Source: Paenibacillus validus NBRC 15382 (GTDB taxonomy: Bacteria; Bacillota; Bacilli; Paenibacillales; NBRC-103111). From it: 34,799 bases of DNA. The stretch's first letter is position 1. Each line of letters starts with the position of its first letter. The translations under genes were made by a program, and so were the position numbers. Under the pieces are notes generated by a model that worked only from the letters and a program-made list of their open reading frames with translations, ran no database searches and had not been told where the DNA came from. Of this stretch, positions 14,663-22,727 are shown piece after piece. The stretch spans positions 1-34,799 of the forward strand of contig NZ_BIMH01000048.1 in the NCBI RefSeq assembly GCF_004000985.1. The letters are read 5' to 3'.

Positions 14663-16474
14663 ATGCAACCTACCGAACGAAAAGAACACGTGCGGCCGTT
14701 GAACGAGCATGTCGAGCTGCATTTTGAACGGGATTGGTTCGAGGAGCTGCATGCCCGGGCGCAGCGTAACGGCCCATGGGACGATTGGACGATGTTCCGG
14801 CTGGCAATCGAAGCCGAGCGCTCCGGCTTAATCCGGTCGTTCGACGAGCTTCTGTGCCTGACGCATCTGCCCAATCTCGTGCCGATGGAGCATCAGATCG
14901 ATACGGCCAGGAAGGTGCTCACCGAAATGCGCGGTCGCGCCATTCTCGCCGACGAGGTCGGTCTCGGGAAGACGATCGAGGCCGGTCTTATTTTGAAGGA
15001 ATACTTGATTCGGGGTTTGATCAAAAAGGTGCTCATTCTCGTCCCCGCTTCCCTCGTGCTGCAGTGGGTCCGCGAGCTGAATCAGAAGTTCGGCATCCCC
15101 GCCGTCGCGCAGAAGAAGGAATATATGTGGGCGCAGAACGACATTATCGTCGCCTCGATGGATACCGCGAAACGCGACCCGCACCGCAGTATCGTGATGG
15201 AGCAAGAATACGACATGCTGATCATCGACGAGGCGCATAAGCTGAAAAACAAAAAAACGACCAATTACCAGTTCGTCATCGAGCTGCGCAAAAAATATTG
15301 CCTGCTGCTGACCGCCACCCCGGTGCAGAACGATCTCAAGGAGCTGTACAACCTGATCACGCTGCTGAAGCCGGGGCAGCTCGGCGGACAATCGAGCTTT
15401 CAAGCGAACTTTGTCGTCGACAAGCGGGTGCCGAAGAACGAAGGTCAGCTGCAGCAGGAGCTTAGTAAAGTGATGATCCGCAACCGGCGCAGCGACGGCA
15501 ACGTCTCGTTCACGAAGCGCGTGGTGCGCAACATCCCGCTTCAGCTCTCCGCGGAGGAACAGGCGCTGTACGACGGCGTCACCGACTTCGTCAAAGGACG
15601 TTATGAGGAGTCCGGCGGCGATCTCAGCAGCATCCTCTCGCTCGTTACACTGCAGCGCGAAGTGTGTTCAAGCCGCGACGCCGTGTTTATTACACTGGTC
15701 AATATGTTTAAGAAGACGGAAGAAGACTCGCCGATCCGCCCACGTATCTGGGCGCTGGTCGAGCTCATTCGCAGCATCAAAGCAAACACGAAGGCGGAGA
15801 AAGTGCTCGAGCTGATCGAGTCGATTCAGGACAAGGTCATTATTTTCACCGAATACCGCGCTTCGCAGGAGTATCTGCTGCAATATTTGAAGGACCGCAA
15901 AATTACCGCCGTCCCGTATCGCGGAGGAATGAACCGGGGCAAGAAGGATTGGATGATGGATCTGTTCCGCAACCGCGCGCAAGTGCTGATTGCGACCGAA
16001 GCCGGGGGCGAAGGCATCAACCTGCAGTTTTGCCACCATATGATCAACTTCGATTTGCCGTGGAACCCGATGCGCGTCGAGCAGCGGATCGGCCGGGTAC
16101 ACCGGTTAGGACAGCAGCAGGACGTGAAAATATATAACCTGTCGACAACAGGTACGATCGAGGAGCACATCCTTTCGCTGCTGCACGAGAAGATCAACAT
16201 GTTCGAGCTCGTCATCGGCGGGCTGGATACGATTCTGGAGCGACTGGAGAAGACCACTTCCCTGGAATCGCATCTGGCGAAAATGATCCTGTCTTCACGC
16301 AGCCAAGACGACATCCGCCGGCAAATCGACGACCTCGGCCAATCGTTCACACAGCTGCGCAGCGAAGTGCAGGCCGAGGCGCAGGACGGCGAACGGCTGT
16401 CGTCGCTGCTGAACGCAGTCGGCCAAACCATTTCTCCGCATTCCGCCGCAGGCGGCGAGGAGGTGCAGGGATGA
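14663..16474 (+). CDS. yqhH: SNF2-family DEAD/DEAH-box helicase-like ATPase YqhH
   Basis: About 603 residues. It is an SF2/Snf2 ATPase of the RapA-like type: DEVGLGKT Walker A (97-104), DEAH Walker B (189-192), LLTATPVQND motif III, then a helicase C lobe with IIFTEYRASQEYL, IATEAGGEGINLQFC and QRIGRVHRLGQ (motif VI). A C-terminal helical tail of about 100 residues follows. Such proteins move along double-stranded DNA or remodel protein-nucleic acid complexes; the role of YqhH is not established. The ATG at 14663 is preceded by AAGGAG at 12 bases. An in-frame GTG at 14633 would add 10 residues without a ribosome binding site. It overlaps yqhG by four bases (ATGA), so the two are translationally coupled. 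Confidence 0.88.
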   Translation: MQPTERKEHVRPLNEHVELHFERDWFEELHARAQRNGPWDDWTMFRLAIEAERSGLIRSFDELLCLTHLPNLVPMEHQIDTARKVLTEMRGRAILADEVGLGKTIEAGLILKEYLIRGLIKKVLILVPASLVLQWVRELNQKFGIPAVAQKKEYMWAQNDIIVASMDTAKRDPHRSIVMEQEYDMLIIDEAHKLKNKKTTNYQFVIELRKKYCLLLTATPVQNDLKELYNLITLLKPGQLGGQSSFQANFVVDKRVPKNEGQLQQELSKVMIRNRRSDGNVSFTKRVVRNIPLQLSAEEQALYDGVTDFVKGRYEESGGDLSSILSLVTLQREVCSSRDAVFITLVNMFKKTEEDSPIRPRIWALVELIRSIKANTKAEKVLELIESIQDKVIIFTEYRASQEYLLQYLKDRKITAVPYRGGMNRGKKDWMMDLFRNRAQVLIATEAGGEGINLQFCHHMINFDLPWNPMRVEQRIGRVHRLGQQQDVKIYNLSTTGTIEEHILSLLHEKINMFELVIGGLDTILERLEKTTSLESHLAKMILSSRSQDDIRRQIDDLGQSFTQLRSEVQAEAQDGERLSSLLNAVGQTISPHSAAGGEEVQG

Positions 16475-17529
16475 CGATGAACGCGCAGCAAATTCAATCG
16501 TTCGTCCTCCGCTACCTCGAAGCCGAGCAGTGCGAAATTATGGAGAAGCATCCCGCTTACGTCACGGTGAAGCTTTCGCCGTCGGCCGATCGGGATTTAA
16601 CCCACCGGCCGTATTATTGGAGCTTCGTCGAACGCACCGGGGTCACGCCGGAGACGATGACATGCACCTTTATTTTCGACCCTGACGCGTACCGCGAGCT
16701 CCATCCTCAGGTGCAGCAGCCCGGCATCAGCACCGCCGCGCCGCCGGGGATGGCCGGGGCGGGCGCGCCTGCGGGCGGCACAACCGGTGCAGCCGCAGGC
16801 AGCCCAAGCTCTGCCGCCGCGAACGGCCAGGCTGCGCCGCCGCTTCCGCAGCCGCAGGGCGACAGCATTCTCGGCCGTTACTTCGGCTTCGTGCCAACGG
16901 CGTTCACCGCACGAGTGCCGCGCGACGAGGTGACGTACGGCAGCCGCCGGCTGGAGCAAATTTTCGCCGCGGTGCGCGCCAAAGGGAAGTTCGTACGGCT
17001 GTTCGAGGCCTACGTGCCTCCGGAGCCGCGGCATACGCAAACGATCCCGTACGAAACGTGGCTCGCCGTCAACTACAAGGTCGAGCTGACGAGCGACATG
17101 AAGCGCAGCGAAATTCATTCGATCGGCATCCAGCTGCAAACGGGCGAAATCCGCGAGCAGTTCCAGGAATGGATCGCCGCCCGCAAGCTGACGCCGCGTC
17201 TCCCCGCTCATGTGTACGTGACGCCGGACAAGATTACGCTGCCGCGCGCCGTCCTGTTCCTGGAGCAGTACATGGAAGCGAAGCTGGCCGCCTACGATCA
17301 CCGCTGGGCCGAGGAGGCCCGCCTCCGTCTCGCCGAAGAACACGCGCGCGTTCGCGATTACTACGAGCCGATGCTGCCGACGGCGGAGCCCGAAGCGCGC
17401 CCGGAGATCGAGGCGCAGTATGCGAATCGCACGCAAGAAGTGGAATGGCAGTATCGGCCGCGCGTCCAAATATCCGCCATCAATTGCGGATTGTTCCACG
17501 TCCCCGCTGCGAACGGGAGACTCTCCTGA
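16471..17529 (+). CDS. yqhG: YqhG family protein of unknown function
   Basis: A 352-residue protein whose N-terminus (QIQSFVLRYLEAEQCEIMEK, then RPYYWSFVERTG) and C-terminal blocks (FFGFVPTAF-like, VNYKVELTSDMKRSEIHSIGIQL, RVQISAINCGLFHVP) fit the Bacillus YqhG family. Function is unknown; it is always seen beside the helicase YqhH, so a joint role is likely. Residues about 84-132 are an Ala/Gly/Pro/Gln-rich low-complexity stretch that divides the domain and looks like an insertion relative to the shorter Bacillus protein. Residues 283-325 form a charged helix (EEARLRLAEEHARV). It begins with GGAGG 8 bases before the overlapping ATG. Confidence 0.85.
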   Translation: MTMNAQQIQSFVLRYLEAEQCEIMEKHPAYVTVKLSPSADRDLTHRPYYWSFVERTGVTPETMTCTFIFDPDAYRELHPQVQQPGISTAAPPGMAGAGAPAGGTTGAAAGSPSSAAANGQAAPPLPQPQGDSILGRYFGFVPTAFTARVPRDEVTYGSRRLEQIFAAVRAKGKFVRLFEAYVPPEPRHTQTIPYETWLAVNYKVELTSDMKRSEIHSIGIQLQTGEIREQFQEWIAARKLTPRLPAHVYVTPDKITLPRAVLFLEQYMEAKLAAYDHRWAEEARLRLAEEHARVRDYYEPMLPTAEPEARPEIEAQYANRTQEVEWQYRPRVQISAINCGLFHVPAANGRLS

Positions 17530-17531
17530 CG

Positions 17532-17556
17532 AACGCGCGCGAAAGCTAGCGTTTTT
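17532..17556 (+). terminator. Possible weak terminator after yqhG
   Basis: AACGC (17532-17536) pairs with GCGTT (17549-17553), followed by TTT. The stem is short, so this is tentative. Confidence 0.35.
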
Positions 17557-17689
17557 GCAGGAAAAGTATTTTGTACGTATCTACAGGTTCTAACAAACTT
17601 TTCCCGGCATAACTTGTACAATAAGAGCATATTCGCTCTTGCGGCGCACAGGAACGATGCACCGACTCCACGCGAAGCAGGTGAATGAT

Positions 17690-18628
17690 ATGAAGAAGCT
17701 AACGTTTCTGCTCTCGGCCTTGCTGATCGGGACAAGCCTGCTGGCCTTCGGGCCGGCGCCCGAAACCGTTTCCGTTCATGCCCGGCAGGACGAATTGCCC
17801 GCTGCCGCACTCAAGCAGGCTGTCGGCGCGCGGACCTTGCCGACCGGCGTCCCCGCTCCCGAACTGCGTGAAGCGGTCAACCGCTTTATCTCGCAGCTTG
17901 CCGAACAGCCCGGCTTCGATACCTGGCCGCAGGCCGAGTGGACAAGCCAGCCGCTCGGGCCCGGAACGCACGGATGGATCATCCTGGTCCGTTCCGGAGG
18001 ACAAGAAATCGGCTATCTGGTCGTGCATGCCGACGAATCCGGCCAATACCTTCTGACCGAGTACGGTAAAGGCAGCTTCCCGCTTTTCAGCGCAAACACG
18101 CTGTACCAAAGTCTGGTACGGCTTGAACTTATCGAATATCCTTATCATGCCGAGCGTTTATATTGGAATCCGCTGCAGGCCGTTTGGAAGGTGTCCGTCG
18201 AGAACGCGGACCGGATTTGGTACCTCGACGCCAAGACGGGCGAGGAGCTGCCAATAGCCGAATCGGATCTGCCCTCCCCCGGAGAAAACATGTCTTCTTC
18301 CACCATGAAAACGTTCACGAAACTTGATTCGTCGCATACAATAATAGAAACCGGAGAAACAACGCCTCACGATCCTTACGGTACCTTGCCTTGGGTGCGC
18401 GGCGAACAGGCTGCAGACGGCAGTTTCCCCCGGGTCCGCGAGCGGATCGAGGCCGGGCAGCCGCCGGTTTTTGCGGCCGAGCTGTATAACGGCTCCGTCA
18501 CTGTGCCGCTCGCCGTAGCCGGCTACCAGCTTTGGTCCGGCGGCGATTCGTTCGTACAGGTCGCGCAGGACGGCGACCGGTTCATTCCACTGGATGCGTT
18601 AGCGCGTCTGGGCCGTTTTTACCCTTAA
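17690..18628 (+). CDS. Exported protein of unknown function
   Basis: A 312-residue protein starting MKKLTFLLSALLIGTSLLAF, a clear signal peptide with likely cleavage near VSVHA. The ATG at 17690 is chosen because AGGTGA lies 5 bases upstream; an upstream in-frame ATG at 17639 would bury the signal peptide. The mature part has repeated short segments (GWIILVRSGGQEIGYLVVHADE; AVWKVSVENADRIWYLDAKTGEELP) reminiscent of PepSY-type folds, but I do not recognise the family. A conserved-looking C-terminal block holds VPLAVAGYQLWSGGDSFVQV. It is probably cell-surface or secreted and is a single gene ending in a large hairpin with T10. An inverted repeat AAGAGC/GCTCTT (17623-17640) lies in its leader. 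Confidence 0.7.
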   Translation: MKKLTFLLSALLIGTSLLAFGPAPETVSVHARQDELPAAALKQAVGARTLPTGVPAPELREAVNRFISQLAEQPGFDTWPQAEWTSQPLGPGTHGWIILVRSGGQEIGYLVVHADESGQYLLTEYGKGSFPLFSANTLYQSLVRLELIEYPYHAERLYWNPLQAVWKVSVENADRIWYLDAKTGEELPIAESDLPSPGENMSSSTMKTFTKLDSSHTIIETGETTPHDPYGTLPWVRGEQAADGSFPRVRERIEAGQPPVFAAELYNGSVTVPLAVAGYQLWSGGDSFVQVAQDGDRFIPLDALARLGRFYP

Positions 18629-18661
18629 CCTACGGTTTTTCTCCTCTCTTCCCTATATATC

Positions 18662-18750
18662 GAAAAGCTTCCTGTGTTGCCGTCGGCAGCAGCCGTTCTT
18701 CCAGAACGCGCCCATGCTTTCGGGAACAAGAAGCTTTTCCTTTTTTTTTT
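18662..18750 (+). terminator. Large terminator hairpin with a ten-T tract
   Basis: GAAAAGCTTC (18662-18671) and GAAGCTTTTC (18730-18739) form a perfect 10-bp stem followed by ten T. The 58-base loop holds a nested GTTCT/AGAAC hairpin. It stops the exported-protein gene before the convergent yqzE. Confidence 0.75.
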
Positions 18751-18765
18751 GCGGATCAAAGCGGC

Positions 18766-18969
18766 TCACCGTTCCTTTTCTTTACGCCGCCCCCAACGCC
18801 CCGACCACATCCGCAGCGCGAGCGGCAGCATGCCGAACCATCGAACCTCCCAATGCTCTTTTAATTCTTTCCGCCCGGCGCGCGCCTGCTTACGCACTTC
18901 CTTCGGCGTTTCCATGTACCTCACGACCCGTTCGATCACATATTTCGCGAGCTCGTCGCCCTTGACCAT
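18766..18969 (-). CDS. yqzE: YqzE family protein
   Basis: A 67-residue basic protein: MVKGDELAKYVIERVVRYME, TPKEVRKQARAGRK, then HWEVRWFGMLPLALRMW and a short Arg/Lys-rich tail. The pattern (D/E)YVKY...YxDTPK..RK...WFG..P fits the Bacillales YqzE family. In B. subtilis this family lies next to the comG competence operon; function is unknown. Here it stands alone. The ATG at 18969 follows AAAGGAGA at 9 bases; the longer open frame upstream to 19176 lies over the yjdF leader and is not used. The hydrophobic WFGMLPLALRMW segment may attach to the membrane. Confidence 0.82.
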   Translation of the reverse strand: MVKGDELAKYVIERVVRYMETPKEVRKQARAGRKELKEHWEVRWFGMLPLALRMWSGRWGRRKEKER

Positions 18970-19011
18970 GCGCACCTCTCTCCTTTCCTCATCAGTATGC
19001 GCACCGGGGGG

Positions 19012-19041
19012 TTGCCGCAAACCCGAAAACCGACTTATAAT
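19012..19041 (+). promoter_or_regulatory. yjdF promoter
   Basis: TTGCCG (19012-19017) and TATAAT (19036-19041) are 18 bases apart. The start site would fall near 19048, leaving a leader of about 140 bases. Confidence 0.7.
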
Positions 19042-19047
19042 AACGCC

Positions 19048-19174
19048 AGAAGCGTAAAAACACGGTCCGGTCGGTAGTCCGGATGCACGGAACCCCCGCC
19101 CGTCCCGGCCCCGGGAAGCGGCTGTTTCCGTGTCGTAGCCTTCCCCCTCGGGATGTCCCTCGCTCCTGTATTCC
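19048..19174 (+). ncRNA. Structured leader, probable yjdF riboswitch
   Basis: The leader is long, GC-rich and foldable: ACACGG (19060-19065) with CCGTGT (19128-19133) closes a multi-stem region holding CCGG repeats (19067-19082) and TCCCGG/CCGGGA (19103-19116). Genes of the yjdF family are known to carry the yjdF-motif (azaaromatic-sensing) riboswitch in Firmicutes. I infer the class from the gene and leader size, not from matching a consensus. Confidence 0.6.
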
Positions 19175-19190
19175 AAAGGAGGGGAACGTC

Positions 19191-19604
19191 ATGCAGCTTA
19201 CGGTTTATCGGGATGGCGAATTTTGGGTAGGTGTAGCGGAGGAAGAAGCGGACGGTCGATACAAAGCGTGCCGACACGTCTTCGGCGCGGAACCGCACGA
19301 AGCGGAGGTGCTTGAGTTTATTAACGCCACGCTGCCGCGGCTCTTCCGCAGAACCGCCTCCAGTGTGGAGGCGCCAATATTTACGGAGCGCGGACGCATC
19401 AATCCGAAACGGCTCGCGCGCGAGGCGGCGAAAGAGATGGAGCGTCAAGGCATTCGCGATTTGGCCAAAGCAGCGTTAATGGCTGAGCTGGAGCACCGCA
19501 AGAAGACACGCAAAGTCGCCTCCCGCGAGCAGAAGGAAGCCGACAAGGCACGCAAGCGCGAGATCGCCGTTCAGAAAGCCAAGGCGAAACACCGCGGCCG
19601 CTAA
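19191..19604 (+). CDS. yjdF: YjdF family protein (DUF2992)
   Basis: A 137-residue protein starting MQLTVYRDGEFWVGVAEEEA, with RYKACRHVFGAEPHEAEVLEFI, a central NPKRLAREAAKEME segment and a Lys/Arg-rich C-terminal helix (EHRKKTRKVASREQKEADKA). These match the YjdF family, whose biochemical role is not established; its riboswitch responds to azaaromatic compounds, so a part in handling such molecules has been proposed. The ATG at 19191 follows AAAGGAGGGG at 6 bases. A longer in-frame start at 19083 would translate the structured leader and is rejected. It is a single gene followed by a long perfect hairpin. Confidence 0.9.
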   Translation: MQLTVYRDGEFWVGVAEEEADGRYKACRHVFGAEPHEAEVLEFINATLPRLFRRTASSVEAPIFTERGRINPKRLAREAAKEMERQGIRDLAKAALMAELEHRKKTRKVASREQKEADKARKREIAVQKAKAKHRGR

Positions 19605-19622
19605 ATCTTTGACGTCCTGCAT

Positions 19623-19706
19623 GAAACGATGCATGCGGGCAAACACCCGTTCCCGTTCGCCGCACCTTATCGTGAAGGCACCCGGTGGACGGGTGTTTGC
19701 CGTTTC
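19623..19706 (+). terminator. Long perfect hairpin downstream of yjdF
   Basis: GGCAAACACCCGT (19638-19650) and ACGGGTGTTTGCC (19689-19701) form a 13-bp stem, extended by GAAACG (19623-19628) / CGTTTC (19701-19706). The loop is 38 bases. There is no T-run after it, so it may act with the next hairpin (19734-19783) as a terminator or protect the 3' end. Confidence 0.55.
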
Positions 19707-19724
19707 GTTGACACGGAAGCGCTC

Positions 19725-19783
19725 CAACAAAAAAAAAGCGGAGCTGCGATGCGCCTCCACTCACGCGCACTAGCCCCGCTTTT
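19725..19783 (-). terminator. argS terminator (possibly bidirectional)
   Basis: AAAAGCGG (19734-19741) pairs with CCGCTTTT (19776-19783). On the minus strand the stem is followed by a run of T (TTTTTTTTT read from 19737 down), giving an intrinsic terminator for argS. Confidence 0.78.
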
Positions 19784-19818
19784 CCACTCTCACGACGGTC
19801 TTTACATTTTCATAATCC

Positions 19819-21522
19819 TTACATTTTCTCCGGCGCGTCCAAGCCGATCAAAGCGAGCCCGTTCGTCAGAGCCACGGTCGTCGCTTTCGTCAGCGCCAGA
19901 CGCGCCGCCTGCACGTCCGCGTTCACATCCGCTTTCAGAATCGGACACTCCTTATAGAAACGGTTGAAAACCTGCGCCAGATCGATTAAATACCGGCTGA
20001 TGATCGAAGGCTCCAGCTTGTCCATCGCCTGAACGACCCGTTCCTTGAACAGGTGCAGCTCGCGAACGAGACCCTGCTCCGCCGGTTCCGTCAACAGCTC
20101 CAGCTTCGCCGACGCCGTATCGACCGCACCCGCTCTGCGCAGGATGCTGCAGGCACGGGCATGGGCGTACTGCACGTAGGGCCCGGTTTCGCCTTCAAAG
20201 TTAAGCGCCTCGTCCCACGAGAAGACGATGTCCTTGATCCGGTTGTTCGACAAATCGTTGAACACAACCGCGCCGACCCCGACTTGACGCGCAACTTCTT
20301 CCTTGTTCTCGAGCTCCGGATTTTTCTCTTCGATGATTTCGCGCGTTTTCTCGATCGCCTTGGTCAACAGCTCTTCCAGGTTGATGACATTGCCCTTGCG
20401 CGTCGACAGCTTCGCGCCTTCCAGGCTGACTTTGCCGAACGGCACGTGGACGAGCTGCTTCGCCCAGTCATAACCCATCAGCTCGATCACCTTGAACCAT
20501 TGCTGGAAGTGCAGGCTTTGCCCGGCATCCGTCACGTATACGGCCTTCTCGAAATCGTACGTGTGCTTGCGATAAATCGCCGCCGTAACGTCGCGCGTAT
20601 GGTACAGTGTTCCGCCGTCCTTCTTCACCATCAACGCCGGAGGCATATTGTAATCTTCCAGCTTCACGAGCAGCGCGCCATCGTCTTCCTCGAGCAGCTG
20701 TTTCGTCTTGAGCTCCTCGAGCACAGCCGCCATCTTGTCGTTATAGAAGCTCTCGCCCGCGTACGAATCGAACTTGACGCCGAGCAGATCGTACATCTTG
20801 TGGAATTCCTTCAAGCTGATTTCCACGAACCAGCGCCACAGCTTGTGCGCTTCTTCGTCGCCCTGCTCCAGCTTCACGAACCAGGCGCGCGCTTCGTCCT
20901 CCAGCTCCGGCTTCACGTCCGCTTCGTCGTGGAACTTGACGTAGAGGCGCTGCAGCTCGTCGATGCCGCCGGCTTCCACCGCTGCCTCGTCTCCCCACAG
21001 CTTGTAAGCCACGATCAGCTTGCCGAATTGCGTCCCCCAGTCGCCCAAGTGGTTGACGCCGACGCTGTTGTAGCCGAGAAATTTGAAAATATTGTACAAC
21101 GCCCGCCCGATCACCGTCGAACGCAGGTGCCCGATATGAAACGACTTGGCGATATTCGGAGACGAGAAGTCGATGACGACGCTTCGCCCTTCCCCGATAT
21201 TTTGCGAGCCAAAGCGTTCGCCCTGCGCCAACACCTCGCTCACCACATCCGCTGCGAACGACGCTTTATTCAAGAACACGTTCAAATAACCGGCAACGGC
21301 TTCCACCCGTTCTACTGCCGGATGCTCTCCCCAGCCTTGCTGCAGCTCCTCGGCGATCGCCTGCGGCGCTTTGCGCAGCTGCTTGCTCAGCTTGAAGCAC
21401 GGCAGCGACAAATCCCCCATCTGCGGATTCGGCGGATATTCGATCCATTCCGCCAGCGCCTCCACGCTCACGCCTTCCAGCTTGGAAGCCGTCTGCTCGG
21501 CCAGCCATAGTTTGTAATTCAT
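19819..21522 (-). CDS. argS: Arginyl-tRNA synthetase
   Basis: A 567-residue class I aminoacyl-tRNA synthetase that charges tRNA-Arg. The N-terminal domain is followed by the SPNIAKSFHIGHLRSTVIG block with HIGH at 129-132, VNHLGDWGTQFGKL, VYVTDAGQSLHFQQ and the LSTRKGNVI loop in place of KMSKS, and the C-terminal anticodon-binding domain with GPYVQYAHARACSILRR and DLAQVFNRFYKECPIL. The length is close to the usual 556-580. The ATG at 21522 follows AAGGGG at about 10 bases; an in-frame GTG-side extension to 21585 lies in the structured leader. A strong promoter at 21651-21679 and a hairpin-rich leader precede it. Confidence 0.95.
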   Translation of the reverse strand: MNYKLWLAEQTASKLEGVSVEALAEWIEYPPNPQMGDLSLPCFKLSKQLRKAPQAIAEELQQGWGEHPAVERVEAVAGYLNVFLNKASFAADVVSEVLAQGERFGSQNIGEGRSVVIDFSSPNIAKSFHIGHLRSTVIGRALYNIFKFLGYNSVGVNHLGDWGTQFGKLIVAYKLWGDEAAVEAGGIDELQRLYVKFHDEADVKPELEDEARAWFVKLEQGDEEAHKLWRWFVEISLKEFHKMYDLLGVKFDSYAGESFYNDKMAAVLEELKTKQLLEEDDGALLVKLEDYNMPPALMVKKDGGTLYHTRDVTAAIYRKHTYDFEKAVYVTDAGQSLHFQQWFKVIELMGYDWAKQLVHVPFGKVSLEGAKLSTRKGNVINLEELLTKAIEKTREIIEEKNPELENKEEVARQVGVGAVVFNDLSNNRIKDIVFSWDEALNFEGETGPYVQYAHARACSILRRAGAVDTASAKLELLTEPAEQGLVRELHLFKERVVQAMDKLEPSIISRYLIDLAQVFNRFYKECPILKADVNADVQAARLALTKATTVALTNGLALIGLDAPEKM

Positions 21523-21544
21523 CCGTATAAGCCCCTTTCCCGAT

Positions 21545-21632
21545 TGCGGCACGCTGCCGACAAACGCCCGCATACGACAAAGCACCCCGAGCGGGGTGCC
21601 TCCGTACGGGGCGCTGCTTTGTTGCTGTCGTC
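21545..21632 (-). promoter_or_regulatory. Structured argS leader with alternative hairpins
   Basis: On the minus strand GGCACCCC-GCTC-GGGGTGC (about 21581-21600) forms a compact hairpin followed by TTTGTCGT. Its 3' arm CGGGGTGCTTT can also pair with the upstream AAAGCA-GCG-CCCCG, and ACGACA/TGTCGT (21573-21578 / 21627-21632) closes the whole unit. A further CGGCA/TGCCG hairpin (21547-21559) lies nearer the gene. I see no T-box signature (AGGGUGGNACCGCG). Confidence 0.5.
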
Positions 21633-21650
21633 AAACTTCACATACTTTCC

Positions 21651-21679
21651 ATTATATCGACCCGTGAAAATCGAGTCAA
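21651..21679 (-). promoter_or_regulatory. argS promoter
   Basis: On the minus strand TTGACT (21674-21679) and TATAAT (21651-21656) are 17 bases apart, a strong sigma-A promoter about 120 bases upstream of the start codon. Confidence 0.82.
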
Positions 21680-21733
21680 GCCGCTTTCACCGCTACTTTC
21701 CCAACCGTTCCAAGGCTCTGGCCGAACAAACAT

Positions 21734-22219
21734 TCACAGCATCTTCTGCATCAGCACGACATTCAGCAGCCGTCCGAATTTCACACCGACCTCGCGCATC
21801 GTCCCCACCGTGTCGAAGCCGAACAACCGGTGGAGATGCAGGCTCGACGCGTTGCCTTCCTCGATGCGGGAGAGCACGGTATGCAGTCCCGCCTGCTTGC
21901 CTTGGGCGAGAACCGCTTCCAGCAGCGCTTTGCCGATCCCTTGCCCGCGGTACCCGTCCCGGATGTATAAAGACAGCTCGCTCGTTCGCGCATAAGCCAG
22001 CCGGTCCGAATACCGGTTCAGCGAGCTCCAGCCCGCCACGATACCGTCCAGCTCCGCCACCAGCACCGGGAATGCGTCCCCGTGCTGCTCGAACCATTGC
22101 TCCTGCTGCTCCAGCGTGCGCGGCACCGTATCGAACGTGGCCACGGTGTTCGCGATCGCTTCATTATAGATATCAAGGATTTGCGGTACATCCCTTAGAT
22201 GGGCTTGCCGTATGCGCAT
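21734..22219 (-). CDS. GNAT family N-acetyltransferase (phosphinothricin-acetyltransferase-like)
   Basis: A 161-residue acetyltransferase. MRIRQAHLRDVPQILDIYNE, AGWSSLNRYSDRLAYARTSELSLYI and the acetyl-CoA loop DGYRGQGIGKALLEA, followed by SRIEEGNASSLHLHRLFGFDTVGTMREVGVKFGR, match the Pat/Bar-like subgroup of GNAT enzymes. Members acetylate phosphinothricin, methionine sulfoximine or other amines; the natural substrate here is unknown. The ATG at 22219 is preferred over a TTG at 22261, because MRIRQA is the usual N-terminus and GAGG lies about 11 bases upstream. Downstream lies the independent argS promoter. Confidence 0.87.
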   Translation of the reverse strand: MRIRQAHLRDVPQILDIYNEAIANTVATFDTVPRTLEQQEQWFEQHGDAFPVLVAELDGIVAGWSSLNRYSDRLAYARTSELSLYIRDGYRGQGIGKALLEAVLAQGKQAGLHTVLSRIEEGNASSLHLHRLFGFDTVGTMREVGVKFGRLLNVVLMQKML

Positions 22220-22451
22220 GAATTTCCCAACCTCGCTCTGCCGTAGAATCTCTTCCTTCAACTTCTATCGTAACAAAAATAGCAGGCAAGCGCACACTGA
22301 TGCAAGATTAGTATTGCTTTGATCAATTTAAGGATCTATATAAAGAACTACATGCGATCGCGTATGTGCTTTTTTATTGAACGAACGGGCAGAATTAGCT
22401 CAAAATAGAATGTGATATAATGTGTACCAGTTCGTGAAGGGAGATGATGAT
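22220..22451 (+). other. Intergenic region with extended -10 promoter
   Basis: No gene is visible from 22262 to 22450. An extended -10 promoter TGATATAAT (22413-22421) precedes the ribosome binding site GGGAG near 22439-22443. The -35 region is poor, as expected for an extended -10 promoter. Confidence 0.55.
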
Positions 22452-22701
22452 GTGAAGCAATCCATCCAAATCTGGCCCGGAACAAAAAAAGATGGTGATA
22501 ACTCATTTGGTTGATCGCTTTCGAAAATGCTCCGATGAGAAGAATTATACATTGATTCGGTACGATATCATTGTAGGCTTAAAGAAAATGTACGACGAAT
22601 TAAAAGATGAAGAAATTAAGCAAACAGCTTTGCAATGGATAGAATCTGAAGAAGATATCAAATATCGTAAGAAGTATGCTGCTATATGGTCAAATAAATA
22701 A
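22452..22701 (+). pseudogene. Small unknown protein gene split by a homopolymer frameshift
   Basis: From GTG 22452 (8 bases after GGGAG) the frame reads MKQSIQIWPGTKK and soon stops, at 22512-22514. Just after a run of seven A (22484-22490) a second frame continues from 22492: MVITHLVDRFRKCSDEKNYT..., 69 residues, ending WSNK at 22701. Removing one A joins them into an 82-residue helical, charged protein. I do not recognise the family. The shift could be mutation, sequencing error or phase variation. A downstream start at ATG 22492 has no good ribosome binding site. Confidence 0.5.
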
Positions 22702-22727
22702 ACACTAATCGCACGGAGGTTGCACTA

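Noticed and set aside
20053..21510. 485-codon frame opposite argS
   Set aside because: Low-complexity Leu/Arg/Gln antisense product typical of GC-rich DNA, not a gene.
21580..21640. T-box riboswitch before argS
   Set aside because: The leader is only ~120 bases and lacks the T-box sequence AGGGUGGNACCGCG and a specifier loop.
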